In this document: piece by piece, positions 7,755 through 13,749 of the stretch
How positions within the stretch are numbered: position 1 is the stretch's first letter
How the letters are laid out: the number at the start of each line of letters is the position of its first letter
From: Bacteroidales bacterium
GTDB taxonomy: Bacteria; Bacteroidota; Bacteroidia; Bacteroidales; F082
Assembly (NCBI GenBank): GCA_024689285.1
Contig: JAILDR010000158.1
Location: forward strand, 1-13,749
DNA: 13,749 nucleotides
Direction of reading: 5' to 3'
Notes under the pieces: model-generated
Seen by the model: the letters and a program-made list of their open reading frames with translations, nothing else
Told to the model about the DNA's origin: nothing
The model's database searches: none
Translations under genes and position numbers: made by a program

Positions 7755-7784
7755 GGTCGCTGACTTGCGTCAGCGACCTTTTTT
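7755..7784 (+). terminator. Rho-independent terminator of nrdJ
   Basis: A perfect 10-base GC-rich stem (GGTCGCTGAC at 7755-7764, GTCAGCGACC at 7769-7778) with a TTGC tetraloop is followed at once by six T residues. It lies 44 bases after the nrdJ stop. The minus-strand side has no T tract, so it should act mainly on nrdJ transcripts. Confidence 0.92.
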
Positions 7785-7786
7785 AA

Positions 7787-7825
7787 CGTCATTGCCACTG
7801 GACTGCTTCGTTCCTCGCAGTGACG
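7787..7825. repeat. REP-like intergenic palindromic element
   Basis: The stretch begins CGTCATTG and ends CAGTGACG, an 8-base inverted repeat with one G-T pairing, around a core CTGCTTCGTTCCTCG. This matches the widespread bacterial intergenic repeat whose usual form is CGTCATTGCGAGGAACGAAG and whose chance translation reads CEERS. It sits between two convergent 3' ends (nrdJ and the TatD gene), the usual location. Part of the consensus left arm is missing, so this copy is partly decayed. Confidence 0.6.
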
Positions 7826-7835
7826 CAAAGCGGCA

Positions 7836-8603
7836 TCAGAGCTTAAAAAGAGCTTTTACGTTTTCCGTCGTCACCAAAGCCAATTCCTCAACGGGAATCA
7901 GCAAAATATCCGCAATCCTCTGCGCCGTATGGATTAGAAAAGCCGGCTCGTTGCGCTTGCCCCGACAGGGGACTGGAGCCAGATAAGGCGCATCGGTTTC
8001 CAAAACAATCCTGTCTAAAGGCAGACGGGGCAGGAAGTCCTTCACGCCACAGTTTTTGTAGGTCGTTACGCCACCCAAGCCGAGGTGGAAGCCCAGTTCC
8101 AGATATACTTTCGCCTCTTCCTCGGTACCTGTGAAGCAATGCATGATGCCGTGCAAGCCACCGTCCTGCTTACGCTCGAGGGTTTTCACCATCTTGTCGA
8201 AGGCATTGCGGCAGTGGATAGAGAGGGGCAGACCGAGTTGCCTGGCCCAGTCCAGTTGGGTCTCGAAGGCATCAAGTTGTTGTTTCTCGTAGGTGGTGTC
8301 CCAATAAAAATCGAGACCTACCTCCCCCACTCCGGTATAAATGTCGCGCTCCAACTCTTTCTCCATCAGGCTCAAAACCTGTTTATAGTCCTCTTTCACT
8401 TCCTCAGGCTGCAAACCCATCATCACTCGGGTGCATTCAGGGTGCTGCCCGTGCAGTTCAAGCATCGGGGTGATGGTGGATGCATCCACGTTGGGCAGGA
8501 GCATCATGCCGACGCCAGCATCCAAAGCTCTTTGAACCGTCTCGTTTCTATCGAGACTGAATTGATGGTCGTAAATATGCGTATGAGTGTCAATGAGATA
8601 CAT
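7836..8603 (-). CDS. tatD: TatD-family metal-dependent hydrolase (DNase)
   Basis: A 255-residue TIM-barrel hydrolase of usual length. The metal ligands of the family are all visible: HTH (His7, His9), GEVGLD (Glu94), SIHCR (His130), MHCFTG (His155) and ETDAPYL (Asp204). Family members are two-metal 3'-5' exonucleases acting on DNA or RNA in the cytoplasm. The loop that normally reads G-x-HP reads GLQP (63-66), so a well-conserved His is replaced by Gln65, although all direct metal ligands are intact. It starts at an ATG 73 bases after the hflX stop and may be the last gene of a trpS-hflX-tatD unit. The symbol denotes the family; the paralogue (tatD or ycfH type) is not resolved. Confidence 0.93.
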   Translation of the reverse strand: MYLIDTHTHIYDHQFSLDRNETVQRALDAGVGMMLLPNVDASTITPMLELHGQHPECTRVMMGLQPEEVKEDYKQVLSLMEKELERDIYTGVGEVGLDFYWDTTYEKQQLDAFETQLDWARQLGLPLSIHCRNAFDKMVKTLERKQDGGLHGIMHCFTGTEEEAKVYLELGFHLGLGGVTTYKNCGVKDFLPRLPLDRIVLETDAPYLAPVPCRGKRNEPAFLIHTAQRIADILLIPVEELALVTTENVKALFKL

Positions 8604-8676
8604 TCTATTGGTTTTACTCCCCTATTACTCTCCTTTTGTTCACCTTTTGTGCAACACCGATGTAACTATGATGCAA

Positions 8677-9870
8677 CTAGTACAGAAAGTTATCATAAGG
8701 ATAACGTATCGCGTGCATGTCGCGGATTTCCTTATAGAGCAGTTCGCGGAAAGGCTGATAGTTGTCGCGGTTCTTGGCAGAGATGAAGATGCAGCCATCG
8801 TTCATCTTGGCCATCCATGTCTTCTTCAGCTCCTCGTACGAGACGTTGCGCTTGGTGGGCGGTGTCAGGTCGTCGGGGTCTTTCTCCTCCCAAGTGTAAG
8901 CGTCGATCTTGTTAAATACGACGATGGTCTTCTTGTCGGCACAGCCCAGCTCAGCGAGGGTCTGGTTGACCACCTCCATCTGCGACTCGAAGTCGGGGTG
9001 CGAGATGTCGACCACATGGAGCAGGATGTCAGACTCACGCACCTCGTCCAAGGTAGACTTAAACGATTCCACCAGATGGTGCGGCAGCTTGCGGATGAAG
9101 CCTACGGTATCCGACAGGAGGAAAGGCAGGTTGTTCACCACCACTTTGCGGACGGTGGTGTCTAAAGTGGCAAAGAGTTTGTTCTCGGTGTAGACCTCCG
9201 ACTTGCTCAGCATGTTCATGATGGTGGATTTGCCCACGTTGGTATAGCCCACTAAGGCCACGCGGATCAACTTGCCACGGTTCTTGCGCTGCACGGTCTT
9301 CTGCATGTCGATTTCCTTCAGTTTCTCCTTCAATAGCGCAATACGGTCCAAAATCAAGCGGCGGTCGGTCTCAATCTGCGTCTCACCCGGGCCGCGCATA
9401 CCGATACCGCCGCGTTGGCGTTCCAAGTGCGTCCACATTCGTGTCAGGCGGGGCAGCAGGTATTGGTATTGGGCCAATTCCACCTGTGCCTTGGCGTGTG
9501 CCGTATGCGCATTGGAGGCGAAGATGTCGAGGATGAGGCTCGTGCGGTCAAGCACGCGGCATTCCAAGGCCTGCTCCATGTTGCGCGCTTGGGTGGCGCT
9601 CAGCTCGTCGTCGATGACGGCAATCTCAATGTTCTCCGCCTTGATGTATTGGTGTATCTCTTCCAGCTTGCCCGACCCGAGATAGGTGACGCTGGAAGGA
9701 TGGTCCATAGCCTGCACGAAACGTGCCACAGGCACACCGCCAGCCGTCTCTAGCAGGAAAGCCAGTTCATCAAGGTATTCTTCCGTGCGCTCGCGGCTTT
9801 GCTGTTTGGAGGCCACGGCCAAAAGCACTGCCCTTTCGGGAATTTTTTCGTATGTTATGAAATCGCCCAT
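8677..9870 (-). CDS. hflX: Ribosome-associated GTPase HflX
   Basis: A 397-residue protein counted from the ATG at 9870; an in-frame TTG at 9891 would add seven residues. The N-terminal HflX domain includes HPSSVTYLGSGK and VIDDELSATQARN. A coiled-coil linker with the family signature GGIGMRGPGETQIETDRR follows. The G domain shows G1 GYTNVGKST (~208-216), G3 DTVGFIRKLPHHLV (~254), G4 NKID (~320) and G5 SAK (~364). HflX binds the 50S subunit and splits stalled or heat-damaged 70S ribosomes. It lies 81 bases downstream of trpS on the same strand, with no obvious terminator between, so co-transcription is plausible. Confidence 0.96.
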   Translation of the reverse strand: MGDFITYEKIPERAVLLAVASKQQSRERTEEYLDELAFLLETAGGVPVARFVQAMDHPSSVTYLGSGKLEEIHQYIKAENIEIAVIDDELSATQARNMEQALECRVLDRTSLILDIFASNAHTAHAKAQVELAQYQYLLPRLTRMWTHLERQRGGIGMRGPGETQIETDRRLILDRIALLKEKLKEIDMQKTVQRKNRGKLIRVALVGYTNVGKSTIMNMLSKSEVYTENKLFATLDTTVRKVVVNNLPFLLSDTVGFIRKLPHHLVESFKSTLDEVRESDILLHVVDISHPDFESQMEVVNQTLAELGCADKKTIVVFNKIDAYTWEEKDPDDLTPPTKRNVSYEELKKTWMAKMNDGCIFISAKNRDNYQPFRELLYKEIRDMHAIRYPYDNFLY

Positions 9871-9951
9871 ATCTATTTGTACATGCTGCAATAAGAATCA
9901 TTTTCCCCTATACCGCATCAAGTTTCTATTCACCCAAAGTGACAGTCAGAT

Positions 9952-10947
9952 TCAATATTGTCTGAATCCTATAATCTTTCTCACCTCATTCAGCGTCTTC
10001 GCCGCGCTCTCGCGGGCCTTCTCGGCACCCATGCGGGCGATGCGGTCGAGGCGGGCCTCGTCGCTTGCGAACTCCTTGATACGCTCGCGAATGGGGGCTA
10101 CGGCCTTCTCCAGGTCTTCGGCCAGTTGCTTCTTCATGTCGCCATAGCGGATGGAGCAGTCGTTCCACTTCTCGTCGAAATACTTCACCGTCTCCGGATC
10201 GCTGACGATGTTCATCATCGTGAAGAGGTTCTGAATCACCTCGGGCTTCGGGCTGTTGGGTTCGGTCGGGCCGCTGTCGGTGACGGCGCGCATCACCTTC
10301 TTGCGCATGGTTTTTTCGTCTTCGAAAAGATAGATGCAGTTGCCATCGCTCTTGCCCATCTTGCCTGAGCCGTCAAGTCCCGGCACCTTGATGGCGTCGC
10401 CGCCAAAGTAGTAGTTCTGTGGCTCGGGGAAGAACTCAATGCCATATATGTTGTTGAAACGACGGGCGCATTTGCGGGCCATTTCCATGTTCTGCTCCTG
10501 GTCTTTACCCACCGGCACCCACTTAGCGCGATGTTGCAGGATGTCGGCAGCCATCAGCGTAGGATAGGTAAACAAGCCTGCATTCACATTGTCGGGCTGT
10601 TGGCGCGCCTTTTCCTTGAAGGTAGTCACGCGACCCAGCTCACCGATGTAGGCGTTCATGTTGAAATAAAGATACAACTCGATGGTCTCAGGCACATCAC
10701 TTTGGATGTAGATGGTAGCCTTTTCGGGGTCGATGCCACAGGCCAGATATTCAGCCAGGATGGTGCGAACCGATTTCTGTATGTTTTCGGGCTTGGGGTG
10801 CGTGGTCAGCGAATGCCAGTCAGCGATAAAGAAGTAGCAGTTGTAGTCTTCCTGCATCTTCACGAAGCTGCGCACGGCGCCATAATAATTGCCAAGGTGA
10901 AGGTTTCCGGTGGGGCGGATTCCGCTCAAAACGATGTCCTTATTCAT
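9952..10947 (-). CDS. trpS: Tryptophan--tRNA ligase
   Basis: A 331-residue class I aminoacyl-tRNA synthetase that charges tRNA-Trp. PTGNLHLGNYYG (12-23) holds the HIGH-like motif, VPVGKDQ (144-150) is the tryptophan-binding signature, and KMGKS (196-200) is the KMSKS loop with Gly in third place. The length agrees with bacterial TrpS. I chose the ATG at 10947, because conserved sequence starts exactly there. The frame stays open upstream to 11322, but that stretch translates to an Arg/His/Pro-rich chance peptide lying over the next gene. A good promoter and a leader of tandem repeats precede the start. Confidence 0.96.
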   Translation of the reverse strand: MNKDIVLSGIRPTGNLHLGNYYGAVRSFVKMQEDYNCYFFIADWHSLTTHPKPENIQKSVRTILAEYLACGIDPEKATIYIQSDVPETIELYLYFNMNAYIGELGRVTTFKEKARQQPDNVNAGLFTYPTLMAADILQHRAKWVPVGKDQEQNMEMARKCARRFNNIYGIEFFPEPQNYYFGGDAIKVPGLDGSGKMGKSDGNCIYLFEDEKTMRKKVMRAVTDSGPTEPNSPKPEVIQNLFTMMNIVSDPETVKYFDEKWNDCSIRYGDMKKQLAEDLEKAVAPIRERIKEFASDEARLDRIARMGAEKARESAAKTLNEVRKIIGFRQY

Positions 10948-10986
10948 GTTGAATTGTTGACTGTTGATTTGTTGATTTGTTGATTT
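10948..10986 (-). repeat. Five tandem 7-8 base units forming the trpS leader
   Basis: Read in the mRNA sense the block is AAATCAAC three times, then AGTCAAC, then AATTCAAC, ending directly at the trpS ATG. It fills nearly the whole 5' untranslated region predicted from the -7 element at 10993-11000. No Shine-Dalgarno sequence is present. The units are short and nearly identical, so copy number could vary by slippage. Confidence 0.75.
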
Positions 10987-10992
10987 AGGTTG

Positions 10993-11022
10993 CAAAAGTA
11001 AGAAAAATGTTTGAAAAACAAA
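10993..11022 (-). promoter_or_regulatory. Putative Bacteroidota-type promoter of trpS
   Basis: On the minus strand the region reads TTTG (11022-11019), an 18-base spacer, then TACTTTTG (11000-10993), which fits the Bacteroidota -33 TTTG and -7 TAnnTTTG elements at normal spacing. Transcription would begin at about 10985-10988, giving a leader of roughly 40 bases. It is the best-formed promoter in the window and may also serve hflX and the TatD gene. Confidence 0.65.
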
Positions 11023-11051
11023 TGAAACAAATCGCCAGTCTGTGTAGTTCC

Positions 11052-12311
11052 TCATGGCGCGATGGTCACCTGATACAGGGCTTTCCTGTGGTTGATGCCT
11101 ATCGGATAGATGAAATACAGCACCCCGTCGTGGATGCGCAGCTGTTGGGCAAAAGGGTAGCCGCTGAGGTCCATCACGGCTGTGGCGGTGCCGGTCGCAA
11201 GGTCGATGCGCTTCAGGGTGTAGATGCCGTCGGTGACGAAGAAGGTGTAGAACTCCTTGCGGGCCTCGTCCACCAGCATCTTCCGCTTCCAGCGGCGGTC
11301 GGGCTCCATTTTGCCGTTCCATTTGCGGTATTCATGGAAGGTGAGGGGATAGCGTTGCAGTTCGTTGCCTACCGAATCGAAGACGAGGGTCTCGTGGTCG
11401 GTAAAGGCGAAGACGTAGAACTTGTTTCCGATTCCGTATATGGGATTATAGATGCGGTCTTTGGAAAAGGGATCCATTGCTCCGCCAGTCCGCAGTTGCA
11501 GCCAGATGTCGTCGCGCCCTTCCTCGTCCACGATGTAGCACAGTTGGTAAGGTTCGTCCTCGCTGTAGTACTTGTTGCAGTAATAGCCCAACTCCTTGTT
11601 GTAGTAGAAATATTGACCGGTGATGTAGATGTTGTCTGAAGCGGCCACAACTGGTCCGTAAATCTTTTGGAACTTCGCTCTCGACATGGGGGTGCCCAGA
11701 TACATTTCATGTTCGCCTTTGCTGAAGGTGAAGCCCACCTTGTGGGTCTGGTAATCGCCGATAAGATGGATTTCGTTGCGCATATCCTTGTAAATCTGTT
11801 TGTAACGCGACGAAACGGACAGTTCGTGCAGGGTGTCCATATAATAAGAAAGGTGAAGCAGGGCGGAGTTGCGGCGGCGGTAGACAATCATATAGATGCC
11901 GTCTTCACGCAGGGTGTAGTCGATGACGCTCATCACAGGATTGTCGAAGACCTTGTGAGGGGCGTTGGCCTTAATCTCCACTTCCGACAGCTCGTGGCTC
12001 TTGGTTTTCATGTTGATGGTCAGGTTTTTACCGTTGATGTCCTTCTCTCTGATGGTATAGTATGTGGGGTCAAAGACCATGTGGGCAAAGCGGAGCCTTT
12101 CGCCCGCCTTGGCATGATAATAGGTAAAGCGTCCCTTCTCGTCGGTGACCGAGACCAGCAGCGAGTCGCGAACATAGACGCTCACATTCTCAATGGCCTT
12201 TCCGTTCTCGTCTTTGCAGAATCCTTGCACTATGGTGCGTTCTTGGGCAGAGGCCACGCCTTGCATCATCAGGAAGGTCAAAAGCAAAGCAATAATTATT
12301 CTTGATTTCAT
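11052..12311 (-). CDS. Exported protein with CarboxypepD_reg-like domain and unknown C-terminal region
   Basis: A 419-residue protein starting at the ATG at 12311. The first ~22 residues are a signal peptide (KSR, a hydrophobic stretch, cleavage after VASA). Residues ~27-102 form a CarboxypepD_reg-like beta-sandwich: VQGFCKDENGKAI, a central VSVTDEKGRFTY and a closing NLTINM, followed by ELSEVEIKA, as seen in front of many Bacteroidota outer-membrane and periplasmic proteins. The remaining ~290 residues contain aromatic-rich beta segments (for example IYMIVYRR, QYFYYNKELGYY, KFYVFAFTDHE, FYTFFVTDGIYTLKRID). They could form a propeller-like repeat, but I do not recognise the family. There is no TonB-dependent barrel and no T9SS tail. 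It has its own putative -7 element and is divergent from the CPBP gene. Function unknown; periplasmic or outer-membrane location is inferred. Confidence 0.8.
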   Translation of the reverse strand: MKSRIIIALLLTFLMMQGVASAQERTIVQGFCKDENGKAIENVSVYVRDSLLVSVTDEKGRFTYYHAKAGERLRFAHMVFDPTYYTIREKDINGKNLTINMKTKSHELSEVEIKANAPHKVFDNPVMSVIDYTLREDGIYMIVYRRRNSALLHLSYYMDTLHELSVSSRYKQIYKDMRNEIHLIGDYQTHKVGFTFSKGEHEMYLGTPMSRAKFQKIYGPVVAASDNIYITGQYFYYNKELGYYCNKYYSEDEPYQLCYIVDEEGRDDIWLQLRTGGAMDPFSKDRIYNPIYGIGNKFYVFAFTDHETLVFDSVGNELQRYPLTFHEYRKWNGKMEPDRRWKRKMLVDEARKEFYTFFVTDGIYTLKRIDLATGTATAVMDLSGYPFAQQLRIHDGVLYFIYPIGINHRKALYQVTIAP

Positions 12312-12339
12312 TTCAAATATGTTTTTATCTGTTTCGGTG

Positions 12340-12347
12340 CAAAAATA
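12340..12347 (-). promoter_or_regulatory. Putative -7 element of the CarboxypepD_reg protein gene
   Basis: On the minus strand the bases read TATTTTTG, an exact TAnnTTTG match, 28 bases before the ATG at 12311. The -33 side is AT-rich without a clear TTTG. Confidence 0.45.
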
Positions 12348-12422
12348 GTATATTTTACCTGAATTAATAACCTTATAAGGAAAAAATAATGTGGCCGCTA
12401 TCACTTTTTGTAGTTTTATTGC

Positions 12423-12430
12423 GATTTTTG
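12423..12430 (+). promoter_or_regulatory. Possible -7 element of the CPBP protease gene
   Basis: GATTTTTG differs from TAnnTTTG in its first base only and lies 27 bases before the ATG at 12458. No properly spaced -33 element is visible. It is the best candidate in the 146-base divergent gap. Confidence 0.25.
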
Positions 12431-12457
12431 CGTCTAACAAAGTAAATCCATATAAAA

Positions 12458-13495
12458 ATGAACAATTTAGAAAACCTTACTGCATCCGCCCGCAAGCCGC
12501 GCCTTTTCCGTTGGGCGCTTTGGTGGGGCCTGGGCATCGTGGTGGTATGCTTGGCCATTTTGCTCGTTTATGCATTCACCAACCCTGAATCGGCCAATGA
12601 ACTGAGCGGCCCCCTTATGAATCAAGTCTATGCGATGGTTTACCAATTCGGCATTTGGCCTATCATGCTCTATATAGGTCTGTTGGGGCCCATTATTGAG
12701 GAGCTCAGCTTCCGCCTGTGGGGTAACGGCAAGCAATGGACGGGCATCGTTTCCATTGTCCTCATGGCCCTTTGGAGCCTCAATGTCGGCTGGTGGCTTT
12801 CGCTGCTCGTGGTGGCTTGTGGTGCGTCGATACTCATAGTCTTCGGTGAAGACAAAACCAAGCGGCTCTTTGCCCTCATGCTGCTATCGTCAGTCATCTT
12901 CGCCGTTGCGCACTTGGGAAATTATGATGGAAACAAGTTCATTGTGATTGTCGGGGTAGTCCACAAACTTGGCTTTGGACTGGTGGCCTCTTATCTTGTC
13001 ATTAATCACGACCTGCTGTGGTCCATGGGATTCCATGCCATCAACAACGGCATCCTGGCCATTCCCCTTGGACTGGCATTCGGCCAAGTGAGTAATTCCG
13101 TTGAGACGATCGAAAATGGGTACTTCCAGTTGGAGGTTCGCCCCGTGTTGGTTCACAACGACAGCATTCGTGAAGAAAACAGGTTCTTTTCCGACACCGA
13201 CACCAATTACTATTTCGGGAGTACGGCGAGTTTTGCCGAGCAGGCCTTGTATTATGAAGCAGGCCAAAAGGGCATTGTTCCTAACAGCGACACAGTGAAA
13301 TTCGTGACCGAAAGTGGCTATCCGAATTGCAGCTTCAAACTGATTTACAAGACACAGCTCTACAACCATCATGCCCTACTCGTCGCCTTGGAGGATGCAA
13401 AACTCATCGATATTGACACCACCTACGACAGCGACAACCACACGACGGTGCTGAACATCAAGTCCACTTATGACCCGCTCCCGAAGGGGGATTAG
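12458..13495 (+). CDS. CPBP-family intramembrane metalloprotease (Rce1/Abi-like) with C-terminal extension
   Basis: A 345-residue membrane protein. The first helix is at ~20-40 and further hydrophobic segments run to ~208. The three CPBP (CAAX protease and bacteriocin-processing) motifs are present in order: EELSFR (81-86, catalytic Glu pair and Arg), FAVAHLGN (148-155, His152) and GFHAINNG (191-198, His193 and Asn197). These residues form the glutamate/histidine active site of Rce1-type intramembrane proteases. In bacteria these proteins serve in peptide maturation, immunity to bacteriocins or signalling, and the substrate here is unknown. Residues ~209-345 form a hydrophilic extension not part of the core CPBP domain, rich in Asp, Asn and Tyr with beta-like patterns; I do not recognise it. 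The gene is convergent with the T9SS cargo gene, only 13 bases apart. Confidence 0.85.
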   Translation: MNNLENLTASARKPRLFRWALWWGLGIVVVCLAILLVYAFTNPESANELSGPLMNQVYAMVYQFGIWPIMLYIGLLGPIIEELSFRLWGNGKQWTGIVSIVLMALWSLNVGWWLSLLVVACGASILIVFGEDKTKRLFALMLLSSVIFAVAHLGNYDGNKFIVIVGVVHKLGFGLVASYLVINHDLLWSMGFHAINNGILAIPLGLAFGQVSNSVETIENGYFQLEVRPVLVHNDSIREENRFFSDTDTNYYFGSTASFAEQALYYEAGQKGIVPNSDTVKFVTESGYPNCSFKLIYKTQLYNHHALLVALEDAKLIDIDTTYDSDNHTTVLNIKSTYDPLPKGD

Positions 13496-13508
13496 TTTTG
13501 AGTTCGAA

Positions 13509-13748
13509 TCATTCCACTACAATCTTCCGTGTCTTGCTGCCGATGGTGATGAGATACACTCCCCGGGGTAATGCCGATGTATTAATCTCATGGATTCCGG
13601 ATTTGAGGATTCCGGATTGTACGATTTGCCCCATAAGGTTCATGATACGGTAGGTCTGTTCCGTAGGGCCAAATTCATCTATCCCAAATCCCACAGGCAC
13701 CAATTGCACATCCTGCACCAAGGTCTCCCCGTCGGAAACGGTCAGGGT
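13509..13748 (-). CDS. C-terminus of a probable T9SS-sorted surface protein, 5'-partial
   Basis: The frame runs open to the right edge, so only the last ~79 residues are visible. They read as a sorting-type domain: YRIMNLMGQIV, then SGIHEINTSALPRGVYLITIG and a basic end KTRKIVVE. The G-Q after the first strand, the LPRGVY turn and the final short strand match T9SS type A C-terminal domains. The usual PNP motif is not visible upstream; in its place is GFGIDEFGPTEQ. The function of the rest of the protein is unknown because it lies outside the window. It is convergent with the CPBP gene. Confidence 0.75.
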   Translation of the reverse strand, partial: TLTVSDGETLVQDVQLVPVGFGIDEFGPTEQTYRIMNLMGQIVQSGILKSGIHEINTSALPRGVYLITIGSKTRKIVVE

Positions 13749-13749
13749 G

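Noticed and set aside
7553..7828. Minus-strand open frame beginning MRHCEERSSPVAMT
   Set aside because: The CEERS start is the known chance translation of the REP-like repeat, and the rest runs through the terminator and antisense nrdJ.
8651..8680. Imperfect repeats of a GTTGCATC-like unit between hflX and the TatD gene
   Set aside because: Only two to three imperfect copies partly within the hflX stop region; too weak to call a repeat element or structured RNA.
9871..9891. TTG start for HflX seven codons upstream
   Set aside because: An ATG lies at 9870 just before recognisable HflX sequence; the TTG cannot be excluded but has no supporting ribosome site.
10948..11322. Upstream extension of the trpS frame by 125 codons
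   Set aside because: The extension is an Arg/His/Pro-rich chance translation over the CarboxypepD_reg gene, and the TrpS family starts at the MNKDIVLSG residues.
12312..12440. N-terminal extension of the CarboxypepD_reg protein by 43 residues
   Set aside because: The added part crosses the putative promoter, and the signal peptide begins exactly at the downstream ATG at 12311.

Overview
The window looks like a chromosomal piece of a Bacteroidota member, most probably an uncultured Bacteroidales-type anaerobe of moderate (about 50%) GC. Three signs point there. Both window-edge genes end in type IX secretion (T9SS, Por) C-terminal sorting-type domains. Several genes are preceded by the Bacteroidota -7 promoter element TAnnTTTG, without clear Shine-Dalgarno sequences. 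An exported protein carries the CarboxypepD_reg-like domain typical of the phylum. No rRNA, tRNA, CRISPR array, transposase or phage gene was recognised, and no gene-free stretch exceeds 300 bases.

Layout, left to right. (1) The 3' part of a T9SS-secreted jelly-roll surface protein (+, to 959). It converges on and overlaps by 64 bases a PLP enzyme of the threonine-synthase fold that best matches cysteate synthase (-, 896-2188). That enzyme is probably the second gene of an operon behind an MscS-type mechanosensitive channel (-, 2221-3129). (2) A compact divergent promoter region at about 3130-3190, from which a small exosortase/archaeosortase-family membrane protein (+, 3191-3790) is read the other way. 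Its last codons overlap the start of a ROK-family protein (+, 3783-4874). (3) A large adenosylcobalamin-dependent class II ribonucleotide reductase, nrdJ (+, 5038-7710), closed by a strong intrinsic terminator and followed by a REP-like palindromic element. (4) A minus-strand block read from right to left: trpS (10947-9952), hflX (9870-8677) and a TatD-family hydrolase (8603-7836). These are spaced by 73-81 bases and are plausibly co-transcribed from a well-formed promoter upstream of trpS. (5) An exported CarboxypepD_reg-like protein (-, 11052-12311), a CPBP-family intramembrane protease with an unusual soluble C-terminal extension (+, 12458-13495), and the C-terminus of another probable T9SS cargo (-, 13509 to the window end).

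Most genes are housekeeping: DNA precursor synthesis, tRNA charging, ribosome-associated GTPase, nuclease and osmotic valve. The accessory interest is at 896-4874. A cysteate synthase-like enzyme suggests sulfonate or sulfonolipid metabolism. An orphan exosortase is translationally coupled to a ROK protein that has lost the family zinc motif. All functions are inferred by reading the protein sequences; no database search was run.
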